This document shows, piece after piece, positions 25,794 through 34,939 of a DNA stretch of 39,825 bases; position 1 is the first letter of the stretch, and each line of letters opens with the position of its first letter. The stretch is from Candidatus Margulisiibacteriota bacterium. GTDB taxonomy: Bacteria > Margulisbacteria > Riflemargulisbacteria > GWF2-35-9 > DYQY01. The notes beneath the pieces were generated by a model. That model did not search any database and had not been told where the DNA came from. It saw nothing but the letters and a program-made list of their open reading frames with translations. The stretch covers positions 1 to 39,825 of the forward strand of contig JAQWCF010000004.1 in assembly GCA_028706105.1 (NCBI GenBank), written 5' to 3'. The position numbers were made by a program, and so were the translations under genes.

Positions 25794-27155
25794 ATGAAAT
25801 TAGTCGTGTTAGCAGGGGGTAGTGGAACTAGACTTTGGCCATTATCTAGAAAATTATTTCCTAAACAATTCATTCAATTATTTGAAGGGAAATCTCTTTT
25901 CCAAAAAACTTTAATAAGAAATAAACTAGACAGCGTTACAGTTGTTACTAATGAGCAACAATATTTTTTAGTTATAGACCAGGCAAAGGAAGATGCATAT
26001 GAAGAAGTGGGGTTTATTTTAGAGCCAGTTGGACGAAATACCGCCCCAGCAATTGCTTTGGCTTGTTTTGATAGCCCTGTTGATGAGGTCATTCTTGTTA
26101 CTCCCTCAGACCATATTATAAAAAATGAAGGTGAATATAGAAAGTGTTTGAAGAAAGCGGAGAATTTAGCAAATAAAGGCAACTTAGTGACTTTTGGTAT
26201 TGCCCCTACATATCCAGCAACGGGGTATGGGTATATTCAGGCAAAAGGCGAAGATGTTCTTAGTTTTAAGGAAAAACCAGATTTAGCTACAGCGAATAAA
26301 TATTTTAAGGCTGGTAATTATTATTGGAATAGTGGAATGTTTGCCTTTAAGGCTGGTATTTTTTTGGAGGAGTTAAAAAAGTACTCTCCTGATATTTATA
26401 AATTTGCTAAGCAAGCATATGAGAAATCTGTGAGAGATAAACAAGGCATGTTAAGAGTTAAATATGATGACATGATGGCGATTCCTGCAAATAGTATTGA
26501 TTATGCCGTGATGGAGAAAAGTTCTATGGTAAAAGTTGTTCCCGCTGACATCGGTTGGTCAGATTTGGGTAGTTATGATGAAATTGCTGATTATTTTGTT
26601 GATGGAGAGTATCAGGAAGATATTGCGATAGATTCTGAAAACAACTTTGTTGTATCTACAGAAGGTAAAATAGTAAGTACTGCGGGAGTTAGTGATTTGG
26701 TTATTATTGATACCTCAGATGCACTTTTGGTCGCTAAAAAAGGTGAGACGCAAAAAGTTAAACAAGTTGTGGAAATGCTCCAGGCTAAAGGGTCTTCTCT
26801 TATTAATGAGCATAAGACGGTTCATCGTCCATGGGGAATTTATACTGTTTTATTAGAACAAAGAAATAGTTACAAGATTAAGACTATTGAGGTGAAACCA
26901 AAACATAAAATATCTTTTCAAAAACATGAACACAGAAATGAACACTGGGTTGTAGTTAGTGGAGAAGCAATTGTTACAAAAGAAGAAGAAACGATAGTTT
27001 TATCTGCTAATCAATCTACTTATATTCCTAAAGGCGTTAAGCATCGCTTAGAAAATCCTGGAGATACTCCGTTAGTGATTATAGAAGCGCAGGTTGGTAG
27101 TTACGTTGGAGAGGATGATATTATTCGATATGAGGATGATTATAATCGTACATGA
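25794..27155 (+). CDS. manC: mannose-1-phosphate guanylyltransferase / mannose-6-phosphate isomerase
   Basis: A bifunctional type II enzyme that makes GDP-mannose for surface polysaccharides. The N-terminal nucleotidyltransferase domain has LAGGSGTRLWPLSRKLFPKQ (the GTP-binding pyrophosphorylase loop), later PSDHII, FKEKPD and YYWNSGMFAF. The C-terminal cupin (about 345-450) has RPWGIYTVL and KISFQKHEHRNEHWVVVSG, matching the metal-binding QxHxxRxEHW of the isomerase half. The 453-residue length is slightly under the usual about 470. AGGAGGGG precedes the ATG. It overlaps miaB by 4 bases. Confidence 0.93.
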   Translation: MKLVVLAGGSGTRLWPLSRKLFPKQFIQLFEGKSLFQKTLIRNKLDSVTVVTNEQQYFLVIDQAKEDAYEEVGFILEPVGRNTAPAIALACFDSPVDEVILVTPSDHIIKNEGEYRKCLKKAENLANKGNLVTFGIAPTYPATGYGYIQAKGEDVLSFKEKPDLATANKYFKAGNYYWNSGMFAFKAGIFLEELKKYSPDIYKFAKQAYEKSVRDKQGMLRVKYDDMMAIPANSIDYAVMEKSSMVKVVPADIGWSDLGSYDEIADYFVDGEYQEDIAIDSENNFVVSTEGKIVSTAGVSDLVIIDTSDALLVAKKGETQKVKQVVEMLQAKGSSLINEHKTVHRPWGIYTVLLEQRNSYKIKTIEVKPKHKISFQKHEHRNEHWVVVSGEAIVTKEEETIVLSANQSTYIPKGVKHRLENPGDTPLVIIEAQVGSYVGEDDIIRYEDDYNRT

Positions 27156-28291
27156 AGTCCGGTAAGCCAAGCTTTCATATTCTTACCTTTGGTTGTCAAA
27201 TGAATAAGAGTGACTCTGAAATACTTTCAGGTTCATTATTGTCTGCAGGATATGTTTCAATTGATGACCCTCATTTATCTAATATTTTAATTTTTAATAC
27301 TTGTGCAGTAAGAGGTAATGCTGAGAACAGAGCTTTTGCAAGAATGAGAGAGTTTAATTCTTTAAGGAAAAAAAAGAATAGAGATCAGTTAATAGTAGTG
27401 AGTGGTTGTGTGCCTCAATATGAAAAAGACGAGTTGCTAAAAAAATATCCTTTCATTGATATTATTGTTGGGGCTAATTCCTATGAATATCTTCTAGAAA
27501 TACTAAGTGAATGGAACAAAAAAAAGGGTGCTGTCATTAAATTAATTGATGATAAAGATCCAGAAAAACCAATTAAGCATATCGAAAGAGATAAAAATTT
27601 TGACCAAGCATTTTTACCAATTATGTATGGATGTAACAATTTTTGTTCTTATTGTATTGTTCCTTTCACAAGGGGCAGAGAGGTTAGTAGAACTAAAGAA
27701 GATATTTTTTTATCTATAGAGGAGTTGTTAACGTCGAGTTATAAAAAACTTCTTTTGTTGGGGCAGAACGTTAACTCTTATGGACAAGGGCTTTATGAGG
27801 ATTATGATTTTGCTGATTTATTGCAAGATATTTTGTTGAAATTTGATTGGTTAGAAAAGGTGGATTTTTTAACTTCACATCCCAAAGATATTACGGATAA
27901 ATTAATTGAGGTAATTGCCAAGAATAATAAGATTGGGCGAGAAATACATTTTCCTATACAACATGGTGATGAGCGGATATTGAAACTAATGAATAGGGGA
28001 TACACCGTTCAGCAATACAAGGAAAAAGTTAGGAAATTAAGGGAAAAGGTTCCTGGTGTCAGAATATCAACTGACTTGATTGTTGGTTTTCCTGGGGAAA
28101 CAGAGGAAGAATTTACAAACATGGTGAATATAGTTAAAGAACTAGGATTCTTTAGAGTAATCAGTGCTGTTTATTCTCCACGGAAAGGGACAAAGGCCGC
28201 TGAGATGTCTGAGCAAGTAGATATCAAAATAAAGAAAAGAAGATTAAGTGAGTTAAATCAAGCAGTTAAGGACTATGCCTTTAAAGGTTGA
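27152..28291 (+). CDS. miaB: MiaB-type tRNA methylthiotransferase lacking the TRAM domain
   Basis: A radical-SAM methylthiotransferase; MiaB converts i6A37 of tRNA to ms2i6A37. The N-terminal domain has the three auxiliary-cluster cysteines Cys15 (FGCQMN), Cys51 (FNTCAVR) and Cys86 (SGCVPQ). The radical-SAM motif is YGCNNFCSYC (Cys161, Cys165, Cys168), followed by PFTRGREVSR. LDVR-like and GFPGETEEEF segments are also present. The protein is 379 residues, about 60-80 short: it ends at ELNQAVKDYAFKG, where family members continue into the C-terminal TRAM RNA-binding domain. No TRAM sequence is found in the 85 bases before prs in any frame. The start overlaps manC (ATGA). Confidence 0.85.
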   Translation: MKSGKPSFHILTFGCQMNKSDSEILSGSLLSAGYVSIDDPHLSNILIFNTCAVRGNAENRAFARMREFNSLRKKKNRDQLIVVSGCVPQYEKDELLKKYPFIDIIVGANSYEYLLEILSEWNKKKGAVIKLIDDKDPEKPIKHIERDKNFDQAFLPIMYGCNNFCSYCIVPFTRGREVSRTKEDIFLSIEELLTSSYKKLLLLGQNVNSYGQGLYEDYDFADLLQDILLKFDWLEKVDFLTSHPKDITDKLIEVIAKNNKIGREIHFPIQHGDERILKLMNRGYTVQQYKEKVRKLREKVPGVRISTDLIVGFPGETEEEFTNMVNIVKELGFFRVISAVYSPRKGTKAAEMSEQVDIKIKKRRLSELNQAVKDYAFKG

Positions 28292-28301
28292 AAAGCTTTC
28301 C

Positions 28302-28330
28302 TTGAAAAAATAAGACAAGTATTGTTTAAT
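28302..28330 (+). promoter_or_regulatory. putative promoter of prs
   Basis: TTGAAA (28302-28307), a 17-base spacer and TTTAAT (28325-28330), in the gap between miaB and prs. It would give prs a start of its own, with a leader of about 40 bases. Confidence 0.45.
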
Positions 28331-28376
28331 TAAGCGTTCACGTAGAAGTATATGGCTTTTGGAAGGAGCAACATTA

Positions 28377-29339
28377 ATGTTTAAAGATTCAGCAAATATG
28401 AAGGTTTTTTGTGGTACATCGCATCCAAAGTTAGGAGAAGAAATATCCAGGTATTTAGGGATGGATCTCTCAAGCATCAAGGTATCTAAGTTTAGTTGTG
28501 GTGAAATTTTTACTACTATTAACGAAACCATCAGAGGACGAAATGTTTTTTTAATCCAAACTTGTGGGATTAATGTTAATGAAGATTTAATGGAATTATT
28601 TATTACAATAGACTCTTGTAAAAGAGCTAGTGCAAGAAAAATTAATGTTGTTCTTCCTCATTTTGGATATGCAAGACAAGACAAAAAATCAGGACCAAGA
28701 GAGCCGATTAGTGCAAAACTGATGGCTAATCTTATCACTGAAGCTGGTGCGGATAGAGTGATTACAATGGATTTGCATGCTGATCAAATTCAAGGTTATT
28801 TTGATATTCCAGTAGACCATTTGCAAGCACTTCCACTTTTTGTGAAGTACTTTGGTAATAAGAAAAAGATAGATTATGATGGCATGGTAGTCGTTGCCCC
28901 AGACACAGGCAGAGCAAAAGCTGCAAAGAAATTTGCTGATAAAATAGGCGCGCAACTTGCTATTCTTCACAAAACAAGACCAGCTCATAACAAGGCAGAA
29001 ATTGTGAATGTTGTGGGTAATGTCGAAAACAAAACAGTATTACTTTATGATGACATGGTTGATACAGCTGGTAGTGTTACTCAAGGTATCGCTGTTTTAA
29101 GAAAACTTGGTTGTAATAAAGACATGTATCTTGTAGCTACTCATGCTGTTTTTTCAGGCCCAGCTATAGAGAGGTTAAAAGAAGCAAATTTTAAAGAAGT
29201 TGTTGTAACCAACACAATACCATTACCACCAGAAAAACATTTTCCTGGGCTCGTGGTGTTATCTACAGCTCCTCTTTTTGCAGAAGCAATTCAAAGGAAT
29301 CATACGAATACATCAATTAGTGAAATTTTTGCTGATTAA
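28377..29339 (+). CDS. prs: ribose-phosphate pyrophosphokinase (PRPP synthetase)
   Basis: Prs makes PRPP from ribose 5-phosphate and ATP for purine, pyrimidine, His and Trp synthesis. The start is ATG 28377 with AAGGAG at 28362-28367; an in-frame TTG at 28359 lies before that site. The protein is 320 residues. Motifs are HFGYARQDKK (ATP loop), VITMDLHADQIQGYFDIPVD (metal/ribose site), KTRPAHNKAEIVNVVG and the PRPP loop LYDDMVDTAGSV. The ribose-phosphate loop reads VAPDTGRAKAAKKFAD rather than the common SPDVGGVxRAR, a variant seen in some other bacteria. Confidence 0.96.
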   Translation: MFKDSANMKVFCGTSHPKLGEEISRYLGMDLSSIKVSKFSCGEIFTTINETIRGRNVFLIQTCGINVNEDLMELFITIDSCKRASARKINVVLPHFGYARQDKKSGPREPISAKLMANLITEAGADRVITMDLHADQIQGYFDIPVDHLQALPLFVKYFGNKKKIDYDGMVVVAPDTGRAKAAKKFADKIGAQLAILHKTRPAHNKAEIVNVVGNVENKTVLLYDDMVDTAGSVTQGIAVLRKLGCNKDMYLVATHAVFSGPAIERLKEANFKEVVVTNTIPLPPEKHFPGLVVLSTAPLFAEAIQRNHTNTSISEIFAD

Positions 29340-29365
29340 ACTGTATTATAAAGATTAATTAAAGC

Positions 29366-31498
29366 TTAATTAATAAATTCTTGTAGCCAATTATCTAAAT
29401 TCTCAGCAGGAGCTTCTGTTTCTTTTTGGTTTGGCACATTGCCTTCGGTTGGTTTTAGTGTGCTGAATTCTTTTGGTTCATAGCCAGCCCAGAACTTTTC
29501 AACGCTGTGCCTTCCCGCTAAGTTATTATATTTTTTGCCATCATCCCAGCATACGTCAACATTAATCATTCCACCTGGATATGGGAAATCTAATCTAGGC
29601 ACATTCATTAAGGCTGTTGTCATAAATTGTTTCCACATAAGGGCAGGGATGTATCCGCCAACTACTTTGTTCATTGGTGTGTTGTCATCGTTCCCAACCC
29701 AAGCAGAACAAACTAATTGAGGCACGAAACCTATAAACCAAGCATCCTTATAATCAGAAGTGGTTCCTGTTTTTCCTGCTATTGGTCTAGGAAGTTTGGC
29801 ATTTCTACCGGTTCCATAATTAACGACACCTTTCATCATTTCCACAAGCGCATAAACAAGGCTTTGGTCATAGACACGTTTCACTTCTGGTTTGGCGTTG
29901 TAAAGCTGGATTCCATTTCTGTCTTCAATTTTTTTAATCATTATCGGTTTAGCTAGTAAGCCACCAGTTGCAAAGGCACCATAGGCAGAGGTCATTTCCA
30001 TCATGACTATTTCTTGTGAGCCAAGAGCAATAGAAATATAAGGCATCAGAGGTGCGGTTATTCCAAACTTTTTAGCAGTTTCAACCACAGCTTCAGGTGA
30101 TACCATATCAACTAATTTTATTGCCACCAGATTGATGGATTTTTCAAGTGCTTTGCGCATTGGCATTTTACCGTCAAAGGTTAGGTCATAGTTTTGTGGA
30201 GCATATGGACCTTGGAACGTGTTAAAAACAACAGGAGAATCGTTAAGGATAGAACCAGGAGATAACTTTTTGGATAAAGCAGTCAGATAAACAAAAGGCT
30301 TAAATGAAGAGCCTGGCTGTCTTTTGGCTTGGATGGTTTTGTTGTAATGATAGTTAAGAAAATCGTGACCTCCAACCATAGTGACAACATAGCCTGTTCT
30401 TGGGTCAAGTGCTAAGATGGCTGCCTGGTTAAATTTTAGATTTTGTCTTACACTTTCAGATACAGCCCATTGCACTGCTGCTTCTGCTTCCTTTTGCATT
30501 TCCCAAATTATGGGGGTATAAACTTTTAGTCCACCGTTATAAGCTTCTTCTTCTCCGTACATACCTACAAGAGTGTTGATGATTTCTTGTGTAAAATATG
30601 GAGCTTTATATTTTAGTCTTTTTCTTGGAGCAATGATAATTTCTTGTTTTTTGCTATCAAGATATTGTTGTCTAGTTATTAGCCCAACATCGAGCATTCT
30701 TTTTAAAACTATGTCTTTTCTTTTCATGGTTGTTGGGAGATTCCTATAAGGAGAATAAAGCTCAGGTGCTTGTAACATACCAACGAGCATTGCACTTTCT
30801 GCCAGAGTTAGTTGCGAGGCGTTGTTGCCAAAATATTGCAGAGAAGCTGATTCTATTCCATATGAATTATGTCCCCAATATACTTGATTAAGGTACATAT
30901 GGAGAATTTCTTCTTTTGTATAATGACGTTCTATTCTAATAGCTAAGATGACTTCTGCTATTTTACGTGAGAATTTTTTCTTTTTAGTTAGAAAAAGATT
31001 TCTTGCTAGCTGTTGGGTTATTGTACTGGCTCCTTGCACTTTCCCGCCTTTAATAAGGTTAACAGTCATGGCCCTTAAAATACCGATGGGGTCTACTCCA
31101 TGATGTTTATAAAATCTAGCATCCTCCATTGCTACAACAGCCTTTTTCATTGTGTCTGATATTTGGGAATAAGGAATTGTTATTCTATTCTCTTCTTTGT
31201 GTAGGTCCGCAAGTATTACACCATCTGCAGAATAAATTTTGGTTGTTTGATTAGGAACGAAAGTGGCAATAACTCTAACATCTGGTAAGGTTTTAAGTAG
31301 AAAGAGTATATATAAAAAAAGCAGAAAACCTAGTGCCGCAATAACTATTGAGCCTTTTAATAAAATTGATTTTAGAAAACTAATTAGCTTTTCATTTCTT
31401 CTTTTGTTGAGGTGACCGCGGTATCCGCCTTTGCGTTTAGTGGTAGAGGTTTTAGGTTTTTTGCTTACTGATAATGGGACTCTTCGTTCAAAAACCAC
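29366..31498 (-). CDS. mrcA: class A penicillin-binding protein (PBP1A type)
   Basis: A bifunctional peptidoglycan glycosyltransferase/transpeptidase of 710 residues. A basic cytoplasmic tail (1-40) precedes one membrane segment (about 50-69). The GT51 domain has EDARFYKHHG (125-134, with catalytic Glu125) and GASTITQQLARN (156-167). The transpeptidase has SSFK (397-400, with nucleophile Ser397), SIN (454-456) and KTGTT (576-580). The start is GTG at 31498 behind GGAGG; no better start lies downstream before the membrane segment. The last about 70 residues are a charged tail. It is divergent from tyrS and convergent with prs. Confidence 0.95.
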   Translation of the reverse strand: MVFERRVPLSVSKKPKTSTTKRKGGYRGHLNKRRNEKLISFLKSILLKGSIVIAALGFLLFLYILFLLKTLPDVRVIATFVPNQTTKIYSADGVILADLHKEENRITIPYSQISDTMKKAVVAMEDARFYKHHGVDPIGILRAMTVNLIKGGKVQGASTITQQLARNLFLTKKKKFSRKIAEVILAIRIERHYTKEEILHMYLNQVYWGHNSYGIESASLQYFGNNASQLTLAESAMLVGMLQAPELYSPYRNLPTTMKRKDIVLKRMLDVGLITRQQYLDSKKQEIIIAPRKRLKYKAPYFTQEIINTLVGMYGEEEAYNGGLKVYTPIIWEMQKEAEAAVQWAVSESVRQNLKFNQAAILALDPRTGYVVTMVGGHDFLNYHYNKTIQAKRQPGSSFKPFVYLTALSKKLSPGSILNDSPVVFNTFQGPYAPQNYDLTFDGKMPMRKALEKSINLVAIKLVDMVSPEAVVETAKKFGITAPLMPYISIALGSQEIVMMEMTSAYGAFATGGLLAKPIMIKKIEDRNGIQLYNAKPEVKRVYDQSLVYALVEMMKGVVNYGTGRNAKLPRPIAGKTGTTSDYKDAWFIGFVPQLVCSAWVGNDDNTPMNKVVGGYIPALMWKQFMTTALMNVPRLDFPYPGGMINVDVCWDDGKKYNNLAGRHSVEKFWAGYEPKEFSTLKPTEGNVPNQKETEAPAENLDNWLQEFIN

Positions 31499-31528
31499 TT
31501 ATTCTTTCCTCCATAAAACATGAGCTTA

Positions 31529-31557
31529 TTGTCAGTTTTTCGTAGATGTTATATTAT
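31529..31557 (+). promoter_or_regulatory. sigma70-type promoter of tyrS
   Basis: TTGTCA (31529-31534), a 17-base spacer and TATTAT (31552-31557). Transcription would start near 31564, about 40 bases before the tyrS ATG. Confidence 0.6.
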
Positions 31558-31603
31558 CACAAGAGAGTATATTAGTTAATTAGTTTTTAAAAAAGGATAA
31601 GGT

Positions 31604-32782
31604 ATGGATGCAATAATTAAAGGATTTGTAGATGTAATAAACTTTGATGATTTAAAGGATTTGTTGAATTCAAAAAAGAGATTAAAAGTGAAATGGGGTG
31701 CTGATCCTAGTGCTCCTGATTTGCATCTTGGACATACTGTTGTTTTAAGAAAATTAAAAATTCTGCAAGATCTTGGGCACGAGATAATTTTTTTAATTGG
31801 TGATTTTACTGCTATGATTGGTGATCCTACTGGTAAGTCTAAGACTAGGAAAGAGCTATCAGAAGAGCAAGTTATAGAAAATGCAGAGACTTATCAGTCA
31901 CAAGTTTTTAAAATTTTGGACAAGGATAAAACAACGGTGGTTTATAACTCCACTTGGCTAAGTAAGCTTACCGCTAAAGATATGGTGAAACTTACTGCAA
32001 AATATAATGTTGCTAGAATGTTGGAACGAGATGATTTCAACAAAAGGTTTTCTAATAATATTTCAATAAGTATCCATGAGTTTTTGTATCCTTTATTACA
32101 AGGATATGATTCTGTTGAACTAGAAGCAGACATTGAAATGGGTGGGACTGACCAGAAGTTTAATCTTCTTGTTGGTAGGCATCTTCAAAAAGAGTATGGT
32201 CAAAAACCTCAGGTGATTTTAACCATGCCTATTTTAGAAGGACTTGATGGTGTGCAAAAGATGAGTAAAAGTTTGGGTAATCATGTTGGGTTGACCGACA
32301 CTCCAAATGAAATGTTCGGTAAACTAATGTCTATTCCGGATGAGCTTATTGTTAGGTATTTTGAGCTTCTGACTGATGTTTGCTCTACTAAAATAGACGA
32401 GATGAAAAAACAAATGAAAGATGGATCCGTTAATCCAAGAGACCTGAAAGTTAATTTAGGGAAAACAATTGTTGGCATGTATCATTCGAAAGAAGAGGCA
32501 GATAAAGCAGAAGAATATTTTATTACTGCTTTTAGACAAAAAGATATTCCAGAGGATATTCCAGAGTTGTGTGTTTCTAAAATAAAGGGTGATTTAACTT
32601 TAATAAATATTCTAAAGTTTGCTGAAATGGCATCAAGTAATAAAGAGATTAAAAGATTATTTGAGCAGGGAGCTGTTTCTTTGGATGGGGAAAAAATAAC
32701 AGATCCCTTTTTTGAATTAGAAAAAGACAAAGAAGTTGTTATTAAATCTGGGAAAAGAAATTTTTTGAAGATACTGTGGTAA
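31604..32782 (+). CDS. tyrS: tyrosyl-tRNA synthetase
   Basis: A class I synthetase that charges tRNA-Tyr. The Rossmann domain carries HLGH (41-44, in [20 protein letters not shown]) and KMSKS (219-223). [15 protein letters not shown] and [15 protein letters not shown] are typical of TyrRS. The C-terminal about 60 residues ([20 protein letters not shown] onward) form an S4-like RNA-binding domain. The 392-residue length is normal for the TyrZ/TyrS2 branch. It overlaps the next gene by 7 bases and its promoter probably serves the membrane genes downstream. Confidence 0.96.
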   Translation: MDAIIKGFVDVINFDDLKDLLNSKKRLKVKWGADPSAPDLHLGHTVVLRKLKILQDLGHEIIFLIGDFTAMIGDPTGKSKTRKELSEEQVIENAETYQSQVFKILDKDKTTVVYNSTWLSKLTAKDMVKLTAKYNVARMLERDDFNKRFSNNISISIHEFLYPLLQGYDSVELEADIEMGGTDQKFNLLVGRHLQKEYGQKPQVILTMPILEGLDGVQKMSKSLGNHVGLTDTPNEMFGKLMSIPDELIVRYFELLTDVCSTKIDEMKKQMKDGSVNPRDLKVNLGKTIVGMYHSKEEADKAEEYFITAFRQKDIPEDIPELCVSKIKGDLTLINILKFAEMASSNKEIKRLFEQGAVSLDGEKITDPFFELEKDKEVVIKSGKRNFLKILW

Positions 32783-33129
32783 AAAAACTACTAATAATAG
32801 GTAGTTTGGTAGGTTTTCTTTCTGGTTTATTGGGTATTGGTGGTGGTTCCATTACTGTGCCAGCTATGGTTCTTTGGATGGGTTATTCGCAAAAAGAGGC
32901 TCAAGGAACATCAGTATTATTAATGTTATTTTTAGGATTAATAGGTTTTTTGTCATATTCCTTTTATTCAGTAAAATTAGATTTTGGCATCGTAGCGATT
33001 TTGACTGTCGGATGCTTGTTAGGTGCTTTTATTGGTAGCTTAATTGCTCAAAAGATGGACACTTCTTCGCTTAAAAAGATATTTGCCTTGTATATTTGTT
33101 TGGCAGGAGTAAGGATTTTTTTAATATGA
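32776..33129 (+). CDS. TSUP (TauE/SafE) family, half-size membrane protein 1
   Basis: A 117-residue membrane protein equal to the N-terminal half of a TauE/SafE transporter, a family of putative exporters of sulfite and organosulfonates. [20 protein letters not shown] (14-33) is the family's first-repeat signature, followed by three further hydrophobic segments. The GTG start at 32776 overlaps the tyrS stop. Its TGA overlaps the ATG of the next gene, which encodes the second half. Classical members carry both repeats in one about 250-residue chain; here they are two genes that presumably form a heterodimer. No sulfur-metabolism gene is nearby, so the substrate is unknown. Confidence 0.8.
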   Translation: MVKKLLIIGSLVGFLSGLLGIGGGSITVPAMVLWMGYSQKEAQGTSVLLMLFLGLIGFLSYSFYSVKLDFGIVAILTVGCLLGAFIGSLIAQKMDTSSLKKIFALYICLAGVRIFLI

Positions 33130-33467
33130 TATTTTTGTCTGCTGGAGTTTTAGGTGGTTTCATTTCAGGACTAATGGGTGTTGGAACTGCAGCAATTTAT
33201 GTGCCATTAATGCTTTATTTAGGATATGGTCAATTATATGCGCAGAGCATAGCCTTAATAATGATAGTTCCTGCCTCAATAATTAGTGTGGTTATTTATT
33301 ATAAATATGGAGCAATAAAACTACAGGGAATATTCTTGCTTTTAGTTCCAGCAATTATTGGTTCTTTTGTTGGTAGTTATTTGGCAAGCATTTTGCCTGT
33401 TATTATTTTAAGAAAGCTTTTTGGTGTGAGCATGGTTTATATTGCTTATAAAATCTGGAGAAGCTAA
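33126..33467 (+). CDS. TSUP (TauE/SafE) family, half-size membrane protein 2
   Basis: A 114-codon reading frame starting at ATG 33126 (ATGA overlap with the preceding half). GGFISGLMGVGTAAIYVPLM repeats the G-x-x-x-G-x-x-G-x-G pattern of the first half, here without the triple Gly. About four hydrophobic segments follow. The frame is also open about 10 codons further upstream, but the overlapping ATG is the natural coupled start. The clean overlap and intact membrane segments argue for a real two-gene transporter rather than a recent frameshift, though a frameshifted single gene cannot be ruled out from one sequence. Confidence 0.75.
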   Translation: MIFLSAGVLGGFISGLMGVGTAAIYVPLMLYLGYGQLYAQSIALIMIVPASIISVVIYYKYGAIKLQGIFLLLVPAIIGSFVGSYLASILPVIILRKLFGVSMVYIAYKIWRS

Positions 33468-33515
33468 GCCCTCTTGCTCATTGCAATAAAGATTTAAACG
33501 ATTTATTATTTAGCC

Positions 33516-34463
33516 ATGTTAATTCAAGCAATAATTTTCATTGTTGGTCTCCTTATCCTTTCAAAATCTTCTGACAAACTAATAGACGCTTCTGTTTCTT
33601 TAGGGAAACATCTGCGTTTATCCAATGTATTTATTGGTCTTACGGTCATAGCTTTCGGAACTAGCCTTCCAGAATTTTTAGTTTCTTATATGGCTTTAAG
33701 TAAGGGTGCTGCCGGTCTTAGTGTTGGTAACATTGTTGGCTCAAATATTGCCAATGTTGCGTTGATACTTGGTGGTGTTGGTTTGTTTTTTTCTTTAAGT
33801 TTTAAAAACAAAGAGGAAGCAGAGGGCATTAAAAAGAAAAGTTTTCTCATGATTGTTTTTTATATAATCTTGGTTTTGTTTAGTTTGGATAGTAGTTTGA
33901 GTAGAACAGATGGCTTAGTTTTGCTTTTATTGTTTATTTTGTTTTTGTGGATTTCTTTTAAGGAAGGCACAATTGGACACGAAGAGGCATTGGAAAAGAA
34001 ATACGGGTTAGTTGTTTCTGTTTTTTTGACAATATTAAGTTTAGCTGGACTAGTTTTAGGAGCAAAGCTTATGACGGATTCTGCTGTAACTATCGCGACC
34101 ATTCTGGGAATAAATGATTATGTTATAGGTGCGACAATAGTTGCAGTTGGCACTTCCTTGCCTGAGCTTGCCGCTTCTTTTTCTGCAGTTAAACAAGGAG
34201 AAACAGCGATGAGCTTAGCAAATATTATTGGAAGTAATATTTTTAATATTTTGATGGTGCTTGGTTTTTCATCTGTGATATTTACAATTCCAATAGACCT
34301 TAGAATTGTAAGAATAGATTATCTGATAATGATGTTTACGGCACTTATTTTGATTGTGTTTGTTTTTAATAAAAAAGACAAAGCACCAAAATGGATTATA
34401 TATGTTTCTTTGTTAACCTATGTTGGCTATATCCTGAGATTAATTGTTTTGGCTTTGGGGTAG
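33516..34463 (+). CDS. CaCA-family cation (Ca2+/Na+) exchanger, YrbG-like
   Basis: A 315-residue membrane antiporter with two homologous halves in inverted topology. The alpha-1 repeat shows GLTVIAFGTSLPEFLVS and GNIVGSNIANVALILGG; the alpha-2 repeat shows GATIVAVGTSLPELAAS and ANIIGSNIFNILMVLG. The Glu of each TSLPE and the Asn of each GSN form the ion site. About ten hydrophobic segments are visible, with a short charged loop near residue 155. The probable role is Ca2+ extrusion in exchange for Na+ or H+. No clear ribosome-binding site is seen; it follows the TSUP pair by 48 bases and is probably read through from tyrS. Confidence 0.92.
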   Translation: MLIQAIIFIVGLLILSKSSDKLIDASVSLGKHLRLSNVFIGLTVIAFGTSLPEFLVSYMALSKGAAGLSVGNIVGSNIANVALILGGVGLFFSLSFKNKEEAEGIKKKSFLMIVFYIILVLFSLDSSLSRTDGLVLLLLFILFLWISFKEGTIGHEEALEKKYGLVVSVFLTILSLAGLVLGAKLMTDSAVTIATILGINDYVIGATIVAVGTSLPELAASFSAVKQGETAMSLANIIGSNIFNILMVLGFSSVIFTIPIDLRIVRIDYLIMMFTALILIVFVFNKKDKAPKWIIYVSLLTYVGYILRLIVLALG

Positions 34464-34501
34464 ACTTTATTTTTTTACTCTAGAGAAAGCTGAAAAGAAT
34501 G

Positions 34502-34918
34502 TTATTCGTTTTCTAAATGCCAGATAAATTCATAGCAGATATCAGCTACAAAAAACTGTGCTAAATGTATGAAAGTTGTTTTGTAAGGATTTTCGTCTTT
34601 ATTAAACTGTAAGCCAAATTTAAATGCTTGCCCTAAATAGTTTTTAAATTTATCTGTAAGGATTGCTTTTTGAAAATAATCCTTAACATCTTCAATAGGT
34701 GTTTTGAGTTTATATAGTTCTGTATAGATAATGGATTGAAGTCTATCTTTTTCTATATTTCTTTCATCTTTTGGTGCATTAATTATGTTCATGATTTGTT
34801 CTTGGATTACATCTTTTTTAATCATAGACTCATAGTCAAAAGGTAGTAAGTGAAAATTAACATATCTGTTATTGTCTAATGTTTTTTGTAAAAAATTTTG
34901 TACTTTTTGGTCATTCAT
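34502..34918 (-). CDS. uncharacterised 138-residue protein downstream of motB
   Basis: Not recognised. A soluble, Lys/Asp/Gln/Phe-rich, probably helical protein with no signal peptide or membrane segment. It starts 21 bases after the motB stop in the same direction and lacks a clear ribosome-binding site, so it is probably the third gene of the motA-motB unit and translated by coupling. A role in motility is suggested by position only. Confidence 0.65.
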   Translation of the reverse strand: MNDQKVQNFLQKTLDNNRYVNFHLLPFDYESMIKKDVIQEQIMNIINAPKDERNIEKDRLQSIIYTELYKLKTPIEDVKDYFQKAILTDKFKNYLGQAFKFGLQFNKDENPYKTTFIHLAQFFVADICYEFIWHLENE

Positions 34919-34939
34919 AGTACAAGTAGTATAGCTTAT

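Noticed and set aside
29354-29374. Perfect 8-bp inverted repeat between prs and the PBP gene as a bidirectional terminator
   Set aside because: The stem is made only of A and T (ATTAATTA/TAATTAAT), too weak for a terminator, and it overlaps the PBP stop codon.
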